A DNA stretch of 64,000 nt, taken from contig NZ_JAJGMW010000008.1 in assembly GCF_020782115.1 (NCBI RefSeq), positions 1 to 64,000 of the forward strand, in the 5' to 3' direction. The stretch comes from Leeuwenhoekiella parthenopeia (GTDB lineage: Bacteria; Bacteroidota; Bacteroidia; Flavobacteriales; Flavobacteriaceae). The position numbers and the translations under genes are program-made. The notes beneath the pieces were generated by a model. It saw only the letters and a program-made list of their open reading frames with translations. It was not told the origin of the DNA and made no database searches. Below, piece by piece: positions 42,330 through 49,656 of the stretch (positions are counted from its first letter, which is position 1; every line of letters starts with the position of its first letter).

Positions 42330-42761
42330 TTAACTTTTAAAGTAATTATAGGCGAGCTCTATAGTCTCAATCACCAGGCTGTTTTCTTCGGCATTAAAGT
42401 CGCTCACGCTCCATTTTACGGGGTAGGCGTGTACCACGTTCCAGGTCTTTAAAGGCTGGTGTTCTTCATTGAGTAACTTGACCATTACCCCGGTGGGTTT
42501 AAACTGAAAATCTTCAATGGCATCACGGCACCAGGCGATCAAATTAGAGTTTGTGACCAAACCCCTTTTGAGAACCAGATTGGGGAATTTGGTACGTACC
42601 GGCAGCTTGTGCTTAAAGCGGTTTTCACCACCTTCGGCAAACTCTTCGGTCTCGATATCTACCGAAAGGCCGCTCACAGACTGAAACTCAAACTCACTGT
42701 CCTGTGTGACTCCAAATTCTACCTTGAAGTGAAAACCAACCGGCGGATAGTAGGTTGCCAT
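42330..42761 (-). CDS. eCIS inner tube protein, terminal/initiator type (Afp5-like)
   Basis: 143 aa, T4 gp19-like tube fold: YPPVGFHFKVEFG, FQSVSGLSVDIETEEFAEGG (~27-46), then LVLKRGLV and the strand pattern to IETIELAYNYF. The 'Hcp-like' monomer plan matches the paired tube proteins of Afp-type particles, in which Afp1 builds the shaft and Afp5 connects it to the spike. Its charge pattern differs from the preceding paralogue. Overlaps that gene by one base. Confidence 0.93.
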   Translation of the reverse strand: MATYYPPVGFHFKVEFGVTQDSEFEFQSVSGLSVDIETEEFAEGGENRFKHKLPVRTKFPNLVLKRGLVTNSNLIAWCRDAIEDFQFKPTGVMVKLLNEEHQPLKTWNVVHAYPVKWSVSDFNAEENSLVIETIELAYNYFKS

Positions 42762-43198
42762 TAGCTTCCGTTTTGAATGGTAAGGCCTTCGTGCGCAATT
42801 TCCATAGACTCAATGGCGACCTCATTGGCATCGCCTTTTAGGTCTGTTGACTGTACCTTAATGGGGAATGCGTTTTTGACTTTCCAGACCACCACGGGTG
42901 CGTGTTCTTCGTTGAGCAGGCTTATGGTGATATCGCGTCGTTCAATGGTGTTGAGTTTTACGGTATTCCACCAGTTGTAATACTCGTTATCGGCTAAAAA
43001 AGTACCGCGTTTAAGCGTGATGTTACTGTATTTCTGCATTCCCGGCATCTTAATTTTGCTGTACTCGGGGCTTGCACCGTGACGGTATTCGATGAGTTCG
43101 GTTTCAATATCAAGACCTGAAACTTCGGTAAAGCCCACGTTCGTACCTCCCCAGTCTACCAGGAAATGAAATTTTACTAATGGATATGTAGCTGCCAT
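42761..43198 (-). CDS. eCIS main inner tube protein (Afp1-like)
   Basis: 145 aa, gp19/Hcp-like fold with YPLVKFHFLVDWGGTNVGF, FTEVSGLDIETELIEYRHG and ITLKRGTF motifs, the paralogue of the next gene. Polymerises as stacked hexamers inside the sheath and would hold soluble cargo in its lumen. It follows the sheath gene by 41 bases. Proximity of tube and sheath genes at high relative dose is usual in contractile systems because both form many copies. Confidence 0.93.
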   Translation of the reverse strand: MAATYPLVKFHFLVDWGGTNVGFTEVSGLDIETELIEYRHGASPEYSKIKMPGMQKYSNITLKRGTFLADNEYYNWWNTVKLNTIERRDITISLLNEEHAPVVVWKVKNAFPIKVQSTDLKGDANEVAIESMEIAHEGLTIQNGS

Positions 43199-43239
43199 TT
43201 TATGTGTTTTTGGTTATTGATTTTTAAAGCTTGCAAAGT

Positions 43240-45207
43240 CTAAGATTCCTGCATTTTGTGCGAGAACTTCAGGATTATGAATTCTGCGGGTCGCACTACG
43301 GCCATCCCGATCTCGATATTCATAATTCCGTTGAGTATATCTTCGGCGGTCATGGTTTCGCCCAGACCTACACGCACAAAGAAGGCGTCATCAGGTTTGG
43401 CCCCTGCCAAAGCCCCGGCACGCCATTGCAGATTTAGGAAGTTTTCGATCATCGCACGCACTTTTACCCAGGTGTTGGCATCGTTGGCTTCAAAAACAAA
43501 TTGTTCTGTAGCCTTTTTAACCGATTCTTCGACCATATTGAAAAAGCGGCGAACCGAGATATACCGCCATTCGTTATCGTTTCCGGCCAAGGTGCGGGCT
43601 CCCCAGACCATAATGCCTTTCCCGGTAAACGGGCGGATTGCATTGATACTCTTGCCTGCAACCACGTCTACATTGATGTCTTTTTGCTGGTCGTGATCAA
43701 TGAGTTCGGTAACACCTACAACGCTGTTAAGGCTTGTGTTGGCGGGCGCTTTCCAGACTCCGCGGTTTTCGTCAATACGGGAATAAACACCTGCCATTGC
43801 TGCGCTGGGCGGAAGGGTGAGGTATTCACCGGCAATAGCATTTTTGATTGTTTTAAGTGCAGGAATGCTCTCTACGGCTGAATTTTCATATATGCTTACA
43901 TAGCTTGTAACTGTGGTTTTGATGTAATCTACAGCCGATTTAATTTCGGAATACAGCCCGATGATCGCCGGGAAGTGATTGGTAATTCCCGCTCCCTGAT
44001 TGTTAGCACCGCTAAAATAAGTTGCGTTTGCGGTTCCTGTAGCATAATCCAAACCGGTAACAGATGCATTAAGTGTCAAGGTGGTTGAGAATTCATCTTC
44101 AAAGTCGGCTTTCATTTGCTGTATCGCTGCGATAACCGTACTTATTGAACCGCTGTTTACATTGGCATCCAGCTGGGCTTTAAGGTGTGTGAGCAAAGCC
44201 TGATTGGGTGGGGTAGCGGTGGTATGCGTCAGGGCAAAATTGCTGGTTCCAATTTCGAGGGTATCGCGAACAAAGTCAATGCCTTCGATGTAAAAATCCA
44301 GTAAATCCTGAAATTTGGCTTTGGTGGTATCCTGTTTAAGTATGGTGACCAAATTTTCAAAACGGGCGTCTGCCGAGTTGGTACCAGCTGCAAGCGCGGT
44401 GAGTTGAGCATCTACAACAGCCTGGTCAGCCACAAGTTGGTCTAATTGATTAGCAAGGGCTTTGGCTGCGGCGTCGTCAATAAGATCGGCAAGACCTACC
44501 GGAACTCCGTTTCGCTTTATTTTGTCTTTAAGGCTTGCATAGCTCACCTCCCGAGGAAGATTTGCTTTAAGCCAGGGTGTGTAAGCTGCACCGTATTTCA
44601 GGTTGTTCATGCCGATACCGTTTCTGAAATCCTGAATTTCCTCATCCAGAGTTTTGGTTCCGTCATTTTTAAGATCTAAAATCGCAAAGCGATCGCCCAG
44701 TTTTCCGCACTGGGCCAGCATGGCCTGATACAGGCTGTTCATGTCACTCTGATTTAAAAGACAGGCGTCTGGAGCCACGAGTAAGGTAGGCTCATCTACT
44801 TTGGCAATGGCATCAAGGCCTTTCTTAAGCGCCGTAAGGGTAATGTTTGCTCCGTCTGATTTGCCCACACTCACTACATAACATTTTCCGCCCCCATTTG
44901 CATAGAACAGCCGCAGGGCTTCATAGAGGTAGTAATTGTCCTCCAGTTGGATATCGGTAACCTGGTTGAGGTTGTTGAGGGTAACCGAAGTGACCAGTAT
45001 TTTGGGCGAACCGCCAAAATAAGAGACAAAATCAAGCATAGACGTGATTTTGGCAGGTTTAAATTCAAGCTCTTTCCCATTTGTATCTTTGGCCATATTT
45101 GTATAGCCTATAAAAGCAGGAATAGCAGTCTCAACCTGAGCAACAGAAGGAGGGAAGATGGAAATTTCTTCGACATAGACTCCCGGTGTTTTGTATGCAG
45201 ATGCCAT
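43240..45207 (-). CDS. eCIS contractile sheath protein with large insertion (Afp2/3-like)
   Basis: 655 aa, the only sheath gene. N-terminal KTPGVYVEEISIFPPSV and AIPAFIGYT match phage tail-sheath proteins. Conserved blocks reappear from ~465 (LPPSAAMAGVYSRIDE, GVWKAPANTSL), then IRPFTGKGIMVWGARTL, YISVRRFFN and the C-terminal sheath handshake region to residue 655. Between ~235 and ~460 there is an inserted, helix- and Thr/Ala-rich domain of about 225 residues that most sheath proteins lack. It probably decorates the particle surface. Afp and PVC systems have three sheath genes; here one may form the whole sheath. Confidence 0.94.
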   Translation of the reverse strand: MASAYKTPGVYVEEISIFPPSVAQVETAIPAFIGYTNMAKDTNGKELEFKPAKITSMLDFVSYFGGSPKILVTSVTLNNLNQVTDIQLEDNYYLYEALRLFYANGGGKCYVVSVGKSDGANITLTALKKGLDAIAKVDEPTLLVAPDACLLNQSDMNSLYQAMLAQCGKLGDRFAILDLKNDGTKTLDEEIQDFRNGIGMNNLKYGAAYTPWLKANLPREVSYASLKDKIKRNGVPVGLADLIDDAAAKALANQLDQLVADQAVVDAQLTALAAGTNSADARFENLVTILKQDTTKAKFQDLLDFYIEGIDFVRDTLEIGTSNFALTHTTATPPNQALLTHLKAQLDANVNSGSISTVIAAIQQMKADFEDEFSTTLTLNASVTGLDYATGTANATYFSGANNQGAGITNHFPAIIGLYSEIKSAVDYIKTTVTSYVSIYENSAVESIPALKTIKNAIAGEYLTLPPSAAMAGVYSRIDENRGVWKAPANTSLNSVVGVTELIDHDQQKDINVDVVAGKSINAIRPFTGKGIMVWGARTLAGNDNEWRYISVRRFFNMVEESVKKATEQFVFEANDANTWVKVRAMIENFLNLQWRAGALAGAKPDDAFFVRVGLGETMTAEDILNGIMNIEIGMAVVRPAEFIILKFSHKMQES

Positions 45208-45218
45208 AATTAGAGTAT

Positions 45219-46070
45219 TTAGTTAATATAGATTTTAGAATAGGTTTTTATAAGTGTGCCCACCGAATCTCGCTCCCATACCACGGTATTGGGTGATGCC
45301 GCAGGATAATCTGTATTTCCCTGGCTGACTTCGACAACGCCATTTTTTACCAAAGGTTTGGTGTTGGGATCTGTAGAGTGAATTAAATTTTGATTTTTGC
45401 CGGAATAGTAATTCCAGATTGTATTGCGGTTGTCAAAACGAATGCTGTATACCGGGTGTTCCTGTGGCAGGTTTCCGCTGGCCAAAATGAGATTGCGACC
45501 GTTACCTTCTCCACGCATTTTTAGAGAAACCAGTGCTTTAGATCGCAGGAGCTGATCTTCCGGATTATTTTCTATTAAAGACTTTTGAGTACCTGCGCTT
45601 ATCCCGTACTGTGCGGCTTCGGTAGTACCCGAGGCCGTGTTGATGAGTGGCAGTGCCGGTTCAATCAGGTCGTTGTAATTTCTAAAAAGTAAGGGATAAT
45701 GGGTTACCGTATCGAGATTTGAATAATTGGCAAAAAGTGCATCGTGCACGTTAATGACAAAATCAAGCTGAAGGTTTTCGTCTAAATCAATAACCGGTTT
45801 AAAGACCGTAGCATTGGGGTTTTGGGCCAACGCCTGAACTGCAATATTGAAACCGTGTGGTGTTTGCTTTAAAAAAAGTCTGTGATTACGCAAATGAGCA
45901 TTCGTTTGCGCAGTTGGTTTTACCGAAGCAAATGCTGTCCAGTAATAATCACGGAGTTGCTGTTGTTTGAGTGCGGGGCTTTGATCAAAAGGGGTGTTGC
46001 CGTCATCCAGAAAATAGCGGTGATATACGAGCACTTCTGCCAGAATTCGATAGGTGTACGGTGCTGCCAT
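45219..46070 (-). CDS. Unknown 283-aa protein at head of eCIS operon
   Basis: 283 aa, no signal peptide, no transmembrane helix. It begins MAAPYTYRILAEVLVYHRYF and has many Asn/Gln and beta-prone segments (for example KALVSLKMRGEGNG, YSIRFDNRNTIWNYYSGKNQ). I do not recognise a family. Its place between the DUF4255 and sheath genes, with a one-base overlap on one side and 11 bases on the other, makes it a structural or assembly component of this subtype, possibly a cap adaptor or plug. That assignment is by position only. Confidence 0.6.
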   Translation of the reverse strand: MAAPYTYRILAEVLVYHRYFLDDGNTPFDQSPALKQQQLRDYYWTAFASVKPTAQTNAHLRNHRLFLKQTPHGFNIAVQALAQNPNATVFKPVIDLDENLQLDFVINVHDALFANYSNLDTVTHYPLLFRNYNDLIEPALPLINTASGTTEAAQYGISAGTQKSLIENNPEDQLLRSKALVSLKMRGEGNGRNLILASGNLPQEHPVYSIRFDNRNTIWNYYSGKNQNLIHSTDPNTKPLVKNGVVEVSQGNTDYPAASPNTVVWERDSVGTLIKTYSKIYIN

Positions 46071-46669
46071 TAGTTGATGTTTTTGTATTGTGTGCTCACA
46101 TGAGAAAGCGGAGCACCCTGATCTAACAGATGGTCGCGTTCAAGACTGAGTAAATTGAGCTTGTAGAGTGCTGCCGGGTAGGCCTTGCCACCGTGCATAC
46201 TCCAGATGTAGTTGAGTTCTTCAAAAGTGGGGGTGTAGAGGTCCAGCGTAAAGTAGAATTCCTTCACATCACGCATAACCTGTGTATTGCGTGAAAACAC
46301 CGTGTTTTTATGGTTGAAAATACGCTTCCCCTGAAAAAATGCGATGAGCGCCGAAAGGGATCGAAGCGAAAAATCATAATCGCTGCGGTTGCAAGTAAAC
46401 AGAATGTAAGCGTGTACATTTACGGGATTGTTAAGGTAAACCGGGTTCCCGTCCCGGAATTTCATATTGCGCTGGTTTTTGAGGCTGGTTTCTTCCTGAA
46501 GACTTAGCAACGACACAATCACCTTATTATCTAAAGCTTCATTATCCTTATTCGGGTTGTCTACAAAATGAGCAATAGAATCGAGTATGACTATATTGCT
46601 CCCCAGACCTGTATCGTTTAGATATTCAGATAATTGTTCCCGAACTATTTCTAAAGCTTCGTAAAGCAT
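46070..46669 (-). CDS. DUF4255 eCIS tail terminator/cap protein (Afp16-like)
   Basis: 199 aa from the ATG at 46669 (MLYEALEIVREQLSEYL), which matches the usual DUF4255 beginning. A longer frame starts with TTG at 46702, but that TTG lies inside a good -7 promoter element, so it is very unlikely to be used. The family motifs VNVHAYILFTCN and YSFSLRSLS-like helix are present. Afp16/Pvc16 caps the distal end of the tube and sheath. First gene of the operon, overlapping the next by one base. Confidence 0.92.
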   Translation of the reverse strand: MLYEALEIVREQLSEYLNDTGLGSNIVILDSIAHFVDNPNKDNEALDNKVIVSLLSLQEETSLKNQRNMKFRDGNPVYLNNPVNVHAYILFTCNRSDYDFSLRSLSALIAFFQGKRIFNHKNTVFSRNTQVMRDVKEFYFTLDLYTPTFEELNYIWSMHGGKAYPAALYKLNLLSLERDHLLDQGAPLSHVSTQYKNIN

Positions 46670-46699
46670 ATTTGTGGAAAATAAGATTTTTTGTCTTTT

Positions 46700-46707
46700 C
46701 AAATGTA
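46700..46707 (-). promoter_or_regulatory. -7 promoter element of eCIS operon
   Basis: On the minus strand the sequence TACATTTG fits the Bacteroidota -7 consensus TAnnTTTG. Transcription would begin near 46693 and leave a ~25-base leader before the ATG at 46669. No good -33 TTG at the expected ~19-base spacing is visible, so an activator may be needed. The nearest palindromes lie about 95 bases upstream. Confidence 0.5.
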
Positions 46708-46796
46708 TTTAGGAATGCTAAAGCCCGCAGGATGGAAATACCTGAAATTCAATATCTGATTTCCCTTTTTTTAAAAGTGTAAATTCCTTTAAATCA

Positions 46797-46824
46797 GGGG
46801 GTATTTCCCCCTATTTAGGGAAAT
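46797..46824. promoter_or_regulatory. Overlapping palindromes, candidate operator
   Basis: Between the divergent eCIS and lipoprotein genes, three nested inverted repeats overlap: GGGGG-TATTT-CCCCC (46797-46811), CCCTA-TT-TAGGG (46809-46820) and ATTTCCC-N8-GGGAAAT (46803-46824). Such clustered dyads are typical of regulator binding sites, and the LuxR-type regulator at 49009 is a natural candidate. The stem could also form a hairpin in either leader RNA. Confidence 0.5.
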
Positions 46825-46884
46825 TGAGGTACAGCCTGATGTTTAAAAGGGTACTTTAGAACAGCCAATTTTAAGATTTAGTTT

Positions 46885-47406
46885 ATGGGACTTTTTAAGA
46901 GGAATATTTTTGTTATTGCCGCAATACTTTTTGGTATTAGCCAGGCGTGTGTGGAACCAGACACAGATTCTGATTTAGAAATGAATTCTGTAGCCCTAAG
47001 ACGGCCAAATGGTGTTATACCTATTAAACAAGCCAAACTTTTAGATCGAACTTTTAAAGAAACCAGACAACCTGCCCTGGCTGAAAAATTAGGGGTAGAG
47101 GATAACCGGTCCTGCTGGTGGTCTATTGATGATCTGGAAGACTATATAGCCTATGCGCGTGCTGAAGCTTTAGCCCAGGGTTATGAGCTAAGCGGCTTAC
47201 GTATTTATACCGGGGCTTACCCTAAATCTCATAGTGACAAAAAAATGGCCGGGTTTGCAACTATGTTTATTGTACCCACCGGAAACTCAACCATTCAACA
47301 GGCTGGTTTTATGTTGTTTCCTTTTTCTCAGGAGGAAAACACAGATTTAGAAATAGATCCGCTAAATATGGGGCATAGCCGTACACCTCCCAGTACAGGT
47401 TATTAA
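46885..47406 (+). CDS. Lipoprotein of unknown function
   Basis: 173 aa. Lipoprotein signal with lipobox GISQAC (lipidated Cys22). The mature part has SCWWSIDDLEDYIAYARAEA (~76-95) and GLRIYTGAYP, a pattern that looks like a small alpha/beta domain but matches nothing I can name. First gene of a rightward cassette that continues with a seven-helix protein, a histidine kinase and a LuxR-type regulator. It is divergent from the eCIS operon, with 215 bases between start codons and nested palindromes in between. It may be a sensor or target of the two-component system. Confidence 0.75.
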   Translation: MGLFKRNIFVIAAILFGISQACVEPDTDSDLEMNSVALRRPNGVIPIKQAKLLDRTFKETRQPALAEKLGVEDNRSCWWSIDDLEDYIAYARAEALAQGYELSGLRIYTGAYPKSHSDKKMAGFATMFIVPTGNSTIQQAGFMLFPFSQEENTDLEIDPLNMGHSRTPPSTGY

Positions 47407-47449
47407 TTGTATCACACAAAACCCCCGTAATTTTTATCTCTATCAATTG

Positions 47450-48100
47450 ATGAAAGAATTAGGCTCTTATTCACAATACCTTGAGTTGATTGCGGTCATA
47501 ATTGGGGTTGTTAAATACAGGGAGTTTAAAAACTATCAGTTAAAGTATGTTCTTTACTTTCTTATTTATGTGGTAATCAATGAATTTTTAACGGGTATAT
47601 CCTATCCTGTATTTGGAGTTCCAAATTATGCGCTGTATAACGTTTATGTGTTGCTGCATTTTTGTTTTTTTATCGCCTGGTATCATTCGCTTTTAGAATC
47701 AGAGCTACGCAAAAAGCTGCTCAAGGTATTTTTTTTCTTCTATCTCGTGTTTTGGTCGTTTGAGAGTTTTTATCTGGACAATTTTACGGGTGAAGATGTA
47801 ACTCTGTCCTTTACGCTTGGCGTCTTATTTTTAATCGTGGCGGTAGGCTTTTATTTTATGGAAATGCTCACGCGCGAAGTCGTTTTACACATCACCCAAT
47901 CGCCTTATTTCTGGATTTCCTTCGGTATTCTGGTCTATTGCGTAACCTATTTGCCTTTTTACCTGACCCTTAGTTTTATCAACCGCGAAAACCCAATCAT
48001 ACTTAATGTAACCTTGTTCCTGATCAATTGTATACAATATTGTTGCTTCTCGATAGCCTTTATACAGGCCAACCGGAATCGTATGGAGCATAAATCTTAA
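47450..48100 (+). CDS. Seven-helix integral membrane protein, unknown
   Basis: 216 aa from the ATG at 47450; TTG three bases earlier is unlikely. About seven predicted transmembrane helices cover most of the protein, with short loops, and the C-terminal end is basic (QANRNRMEHKS). Membrane proteins of this kind are often sensory input units for kinases that lack their own sensor domain, as is the case for the kinase encoded 42 bases downstream. No family recognised. Confidence 0.75.
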   Translation: MKELGSYSQYLELIAVIIGVVKYREFKNYQLKYVLYFLIYVVINEFLTGISYPVFGVPNYALYNVYVLLHFCFFIAWYHSLLESELRKKLLKVFFFFYLVFWSFESFYLDNFTGEDVTLSFTLGVLFLIVAVGFYFMEMLTREVVLHITQSPYFWISFGILVYCVTYLPFYLTLSFINRENPIILNVTLFLINCIQYCCFSIAFIQANRNRMEHKS

Positions 48101-48142
48101 AATCACCTGACCAATGCACCCCAACTATAATCCTTCCCCGCT

Positions 48143-48937
48143 ATGAACCTCTATACAGAACAGGATGTATTGCCTACTATGGAATTGCTGGTTGTAGTAT
48201 GCTCACTGGTACTGCTCCTGCTGTTGATACTGGTTATTGTTTTGTTTTCCATTTTTCAAAAACGAAAAATTCTTTTCATCACAGAACGCAATAAAGCCGA
48301 AATGCGGTATCAGGAAGAGCTTACCCGTACACAGCTTGAGATTCAGGAAGCTACGCTGAAAAATGTGAGCTGGGAATTACACGACAACATAGGCCAGCTC
48401 CTTTCTGTGGCTAATCTGGAACTGAATATGCTGCATAAAAAAAACGAGGAAGAACGCGAGCGTACCCTCGAAGATATACGCGGCCTGGTAGGCAGGTGCC
48501 TTATGGAGATTCGCGCTGTTTCCCGTAATCTAAATAACGAGGTAATCACGCAGGTGGGTTTAGCCGAAAGCGTGCGTTACGAGTTAAACAGACTAGACAA
48601 ACTCGGTATTCTTAAAACCTCCCTAATCGTTGAAGGTGACAACTGGAAACCTCCTCAAAATGACGCTTTAATTTTGTTTCGCATCATTCAGGAATTTTTG
48701 ACCAATGTAATAAAGCACGCAAAAGCAGCACATTTACAGGTGCTTTTTCAGTTTAGCATAGACCGTTTGTACATCGCGGCAAAGGATGACGGCATCGGCT
48801 TTAACATCGAGCAGGTTGCCTCAAGTTCCGGGCTTATAAATATGCGAAGCAGAGCAGCTCTCATAAATGCAGACTTCAATCTTACATCACAAAAAAGTAA
48901 AGGCACCTCGCTTATAATCAATTATTTGAGAAAATAG
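48143..48937 (+). CDS. NarL-type sensor histidine kinase
   Basis: 264 aa. One N-terminal transmembrane helix (~14-36), a short linker, then a HisKA_3 dimerisation domain with H80 in WELHDNIGQLLS and an HATPase_c domain (N-box FLTNVIKHAKAA ~185-196, DDGIGF ~215-220). No periplasmic sensor domain, so it probably senses through a partner, perhaps the seven-helix protein or lipoprotein encoded before it. The cognate regulator follows. Confidence 0.93.
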   Translation: MNLYTEQDVLPTMELLVVVCSLVLLLLLILVIVLFSIFQKRKILFITERNKAEMRYQEELTRTQLEIQEATLKNVSWELHDNIGQLLSVANLELNMLHKKNEEERERTLEDIRGLVGRCLMEIRAVSRNLNNEVITQVGLAESVRYELNRLDKLGILKTSLIVEGDNWKPPQNDALILFRIIQEFLTNVIKHAKAAHLQVLFQFSIDRLYIAAKDDGIGFNIEQVASSSGLINMRSRAALINADFNLTSQKSKGTSLIINYLRK

Positions 48938-48964
48938 AATCGTATTTTGAACGTGAATTATGAC

Positions 48965-48972
48965 TATATTTG
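48965..48972 (+). promoter_or_regulatory. -7 element upstream of response regulator
   Basis: TATATTTG matches TAnnTTTG and lies 36 bases before the ATG at 49009. The nearest TTG (-33 candidate) is closer than the usual spacing (15 bases instead of about 19). It suggests that the regulator can be transcribed apart from the kinase and supports the start at 49009 rather than the longer frame, whose TTG start lies in this element. Confidence 0.45.
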
Positions 48973-49008
48973 ATGTTCCAGCAACCAACAACTAACAAAA
49001 TACAAACG

Positions 49009-49656
49009 ATGACTAACCACCTAGTAGGTGTTGTTGATGATCACGTTTTATTTGCGCAATCCCTTCAAGGCCTTATAAACAGTTTTGAAGGTTTTGATGT
49101 CGCCTTTATGGCCCGCAATGGGAATGATATGATCAACAAGTTAAGCACCAATCCTCGTGACCCTGATATCATCCTCCTGGATATCAATATGCCAGTTATG
49201 AATGGTTTTGAAACCATCAACTGGCTTAACAATCATAAACCTCATATTAAAACCATCGCCCTGTCTATGGATGATGATGAGGAAACCATCATTCAAATGC
49301 TTAAGGCAGGCAGCAAAGGCTATTTGCTTAAAGACATACATCCCGATACGCTGCACAGCGCATTAAAGGAAGTGGTGGTCAAAGGCCATTTTTATACAGA
49401 CAATGTCACCTCAGCTTTGCTTAGTGGTTTTTCTAAAAGGGATGATGAGGACGGTATCGCATCTTTTTCTGAACGGGAACTGGAGTTTATGGAGCTGGCC
49501 TGCTCAGATAAAACCTATAAGGAAATCGCCAGCGAAATGTGCCTGAGCCCAAAGACGATAGATAATTACCGCGATACCTTATTTAAAAAACTCGAAGTGC
49601 GCAGCCGTATTGGTCTGGTACTTTATGCCTTGAAGCATAAAATCGTAGAGACCTAG
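49009..49656 (+). CDS. LuxR/NarL-type response regulator
   Basis: 215 aa. Receiver domain with acidic pocket VVDDH, phosphoacceptor D58 in ILLDINMP, and the switch residues of SMDDD and LLKDIHPD. C-terminal LuxR HTH (FSERELEFMELACSDKTYKEI, SPKTIDNYRDTLFKKL). The partner of the kinase encoded just before it. Likely to bind a dyad such as that at 46797-46824 and so affect both the lipoprotein and eCIS genes; this is an inference. The 3' end overlaps the convergent aldehyde dehydrogenase gene by four bases. Confidence 0.93.
   Translation: MTNHLVGVVDDHVLFAQSLQGLINSFEGFDVAFMARNGNDMINKLSTNPRDPDIILLDINMPVMNGFETINWLNNHKPHIKTIALSMDDDEETIIQMLKAGSKGYLLKDIHPDTLHSALKEVVVKGHFYTDNVTSALLSGFSKRDDEDGIASFSERELEFMELACSDKTYKEIASEMCLSPKTIDNYRDTLFKKLEVRSRIGLVLYALKHKIVET

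Noticed and set aside
19377-46702. Type VI secretion system or prophage in place of an eCIS
   Set aside because: There are no TssJ/L/M or ClpV genes, and no capsid, portal or terminase genes. DUF4255, CIS tape measure and DUF5908 are eCIS markers. A membrane-anchored mode of action cannot be excluded from sequence alone.
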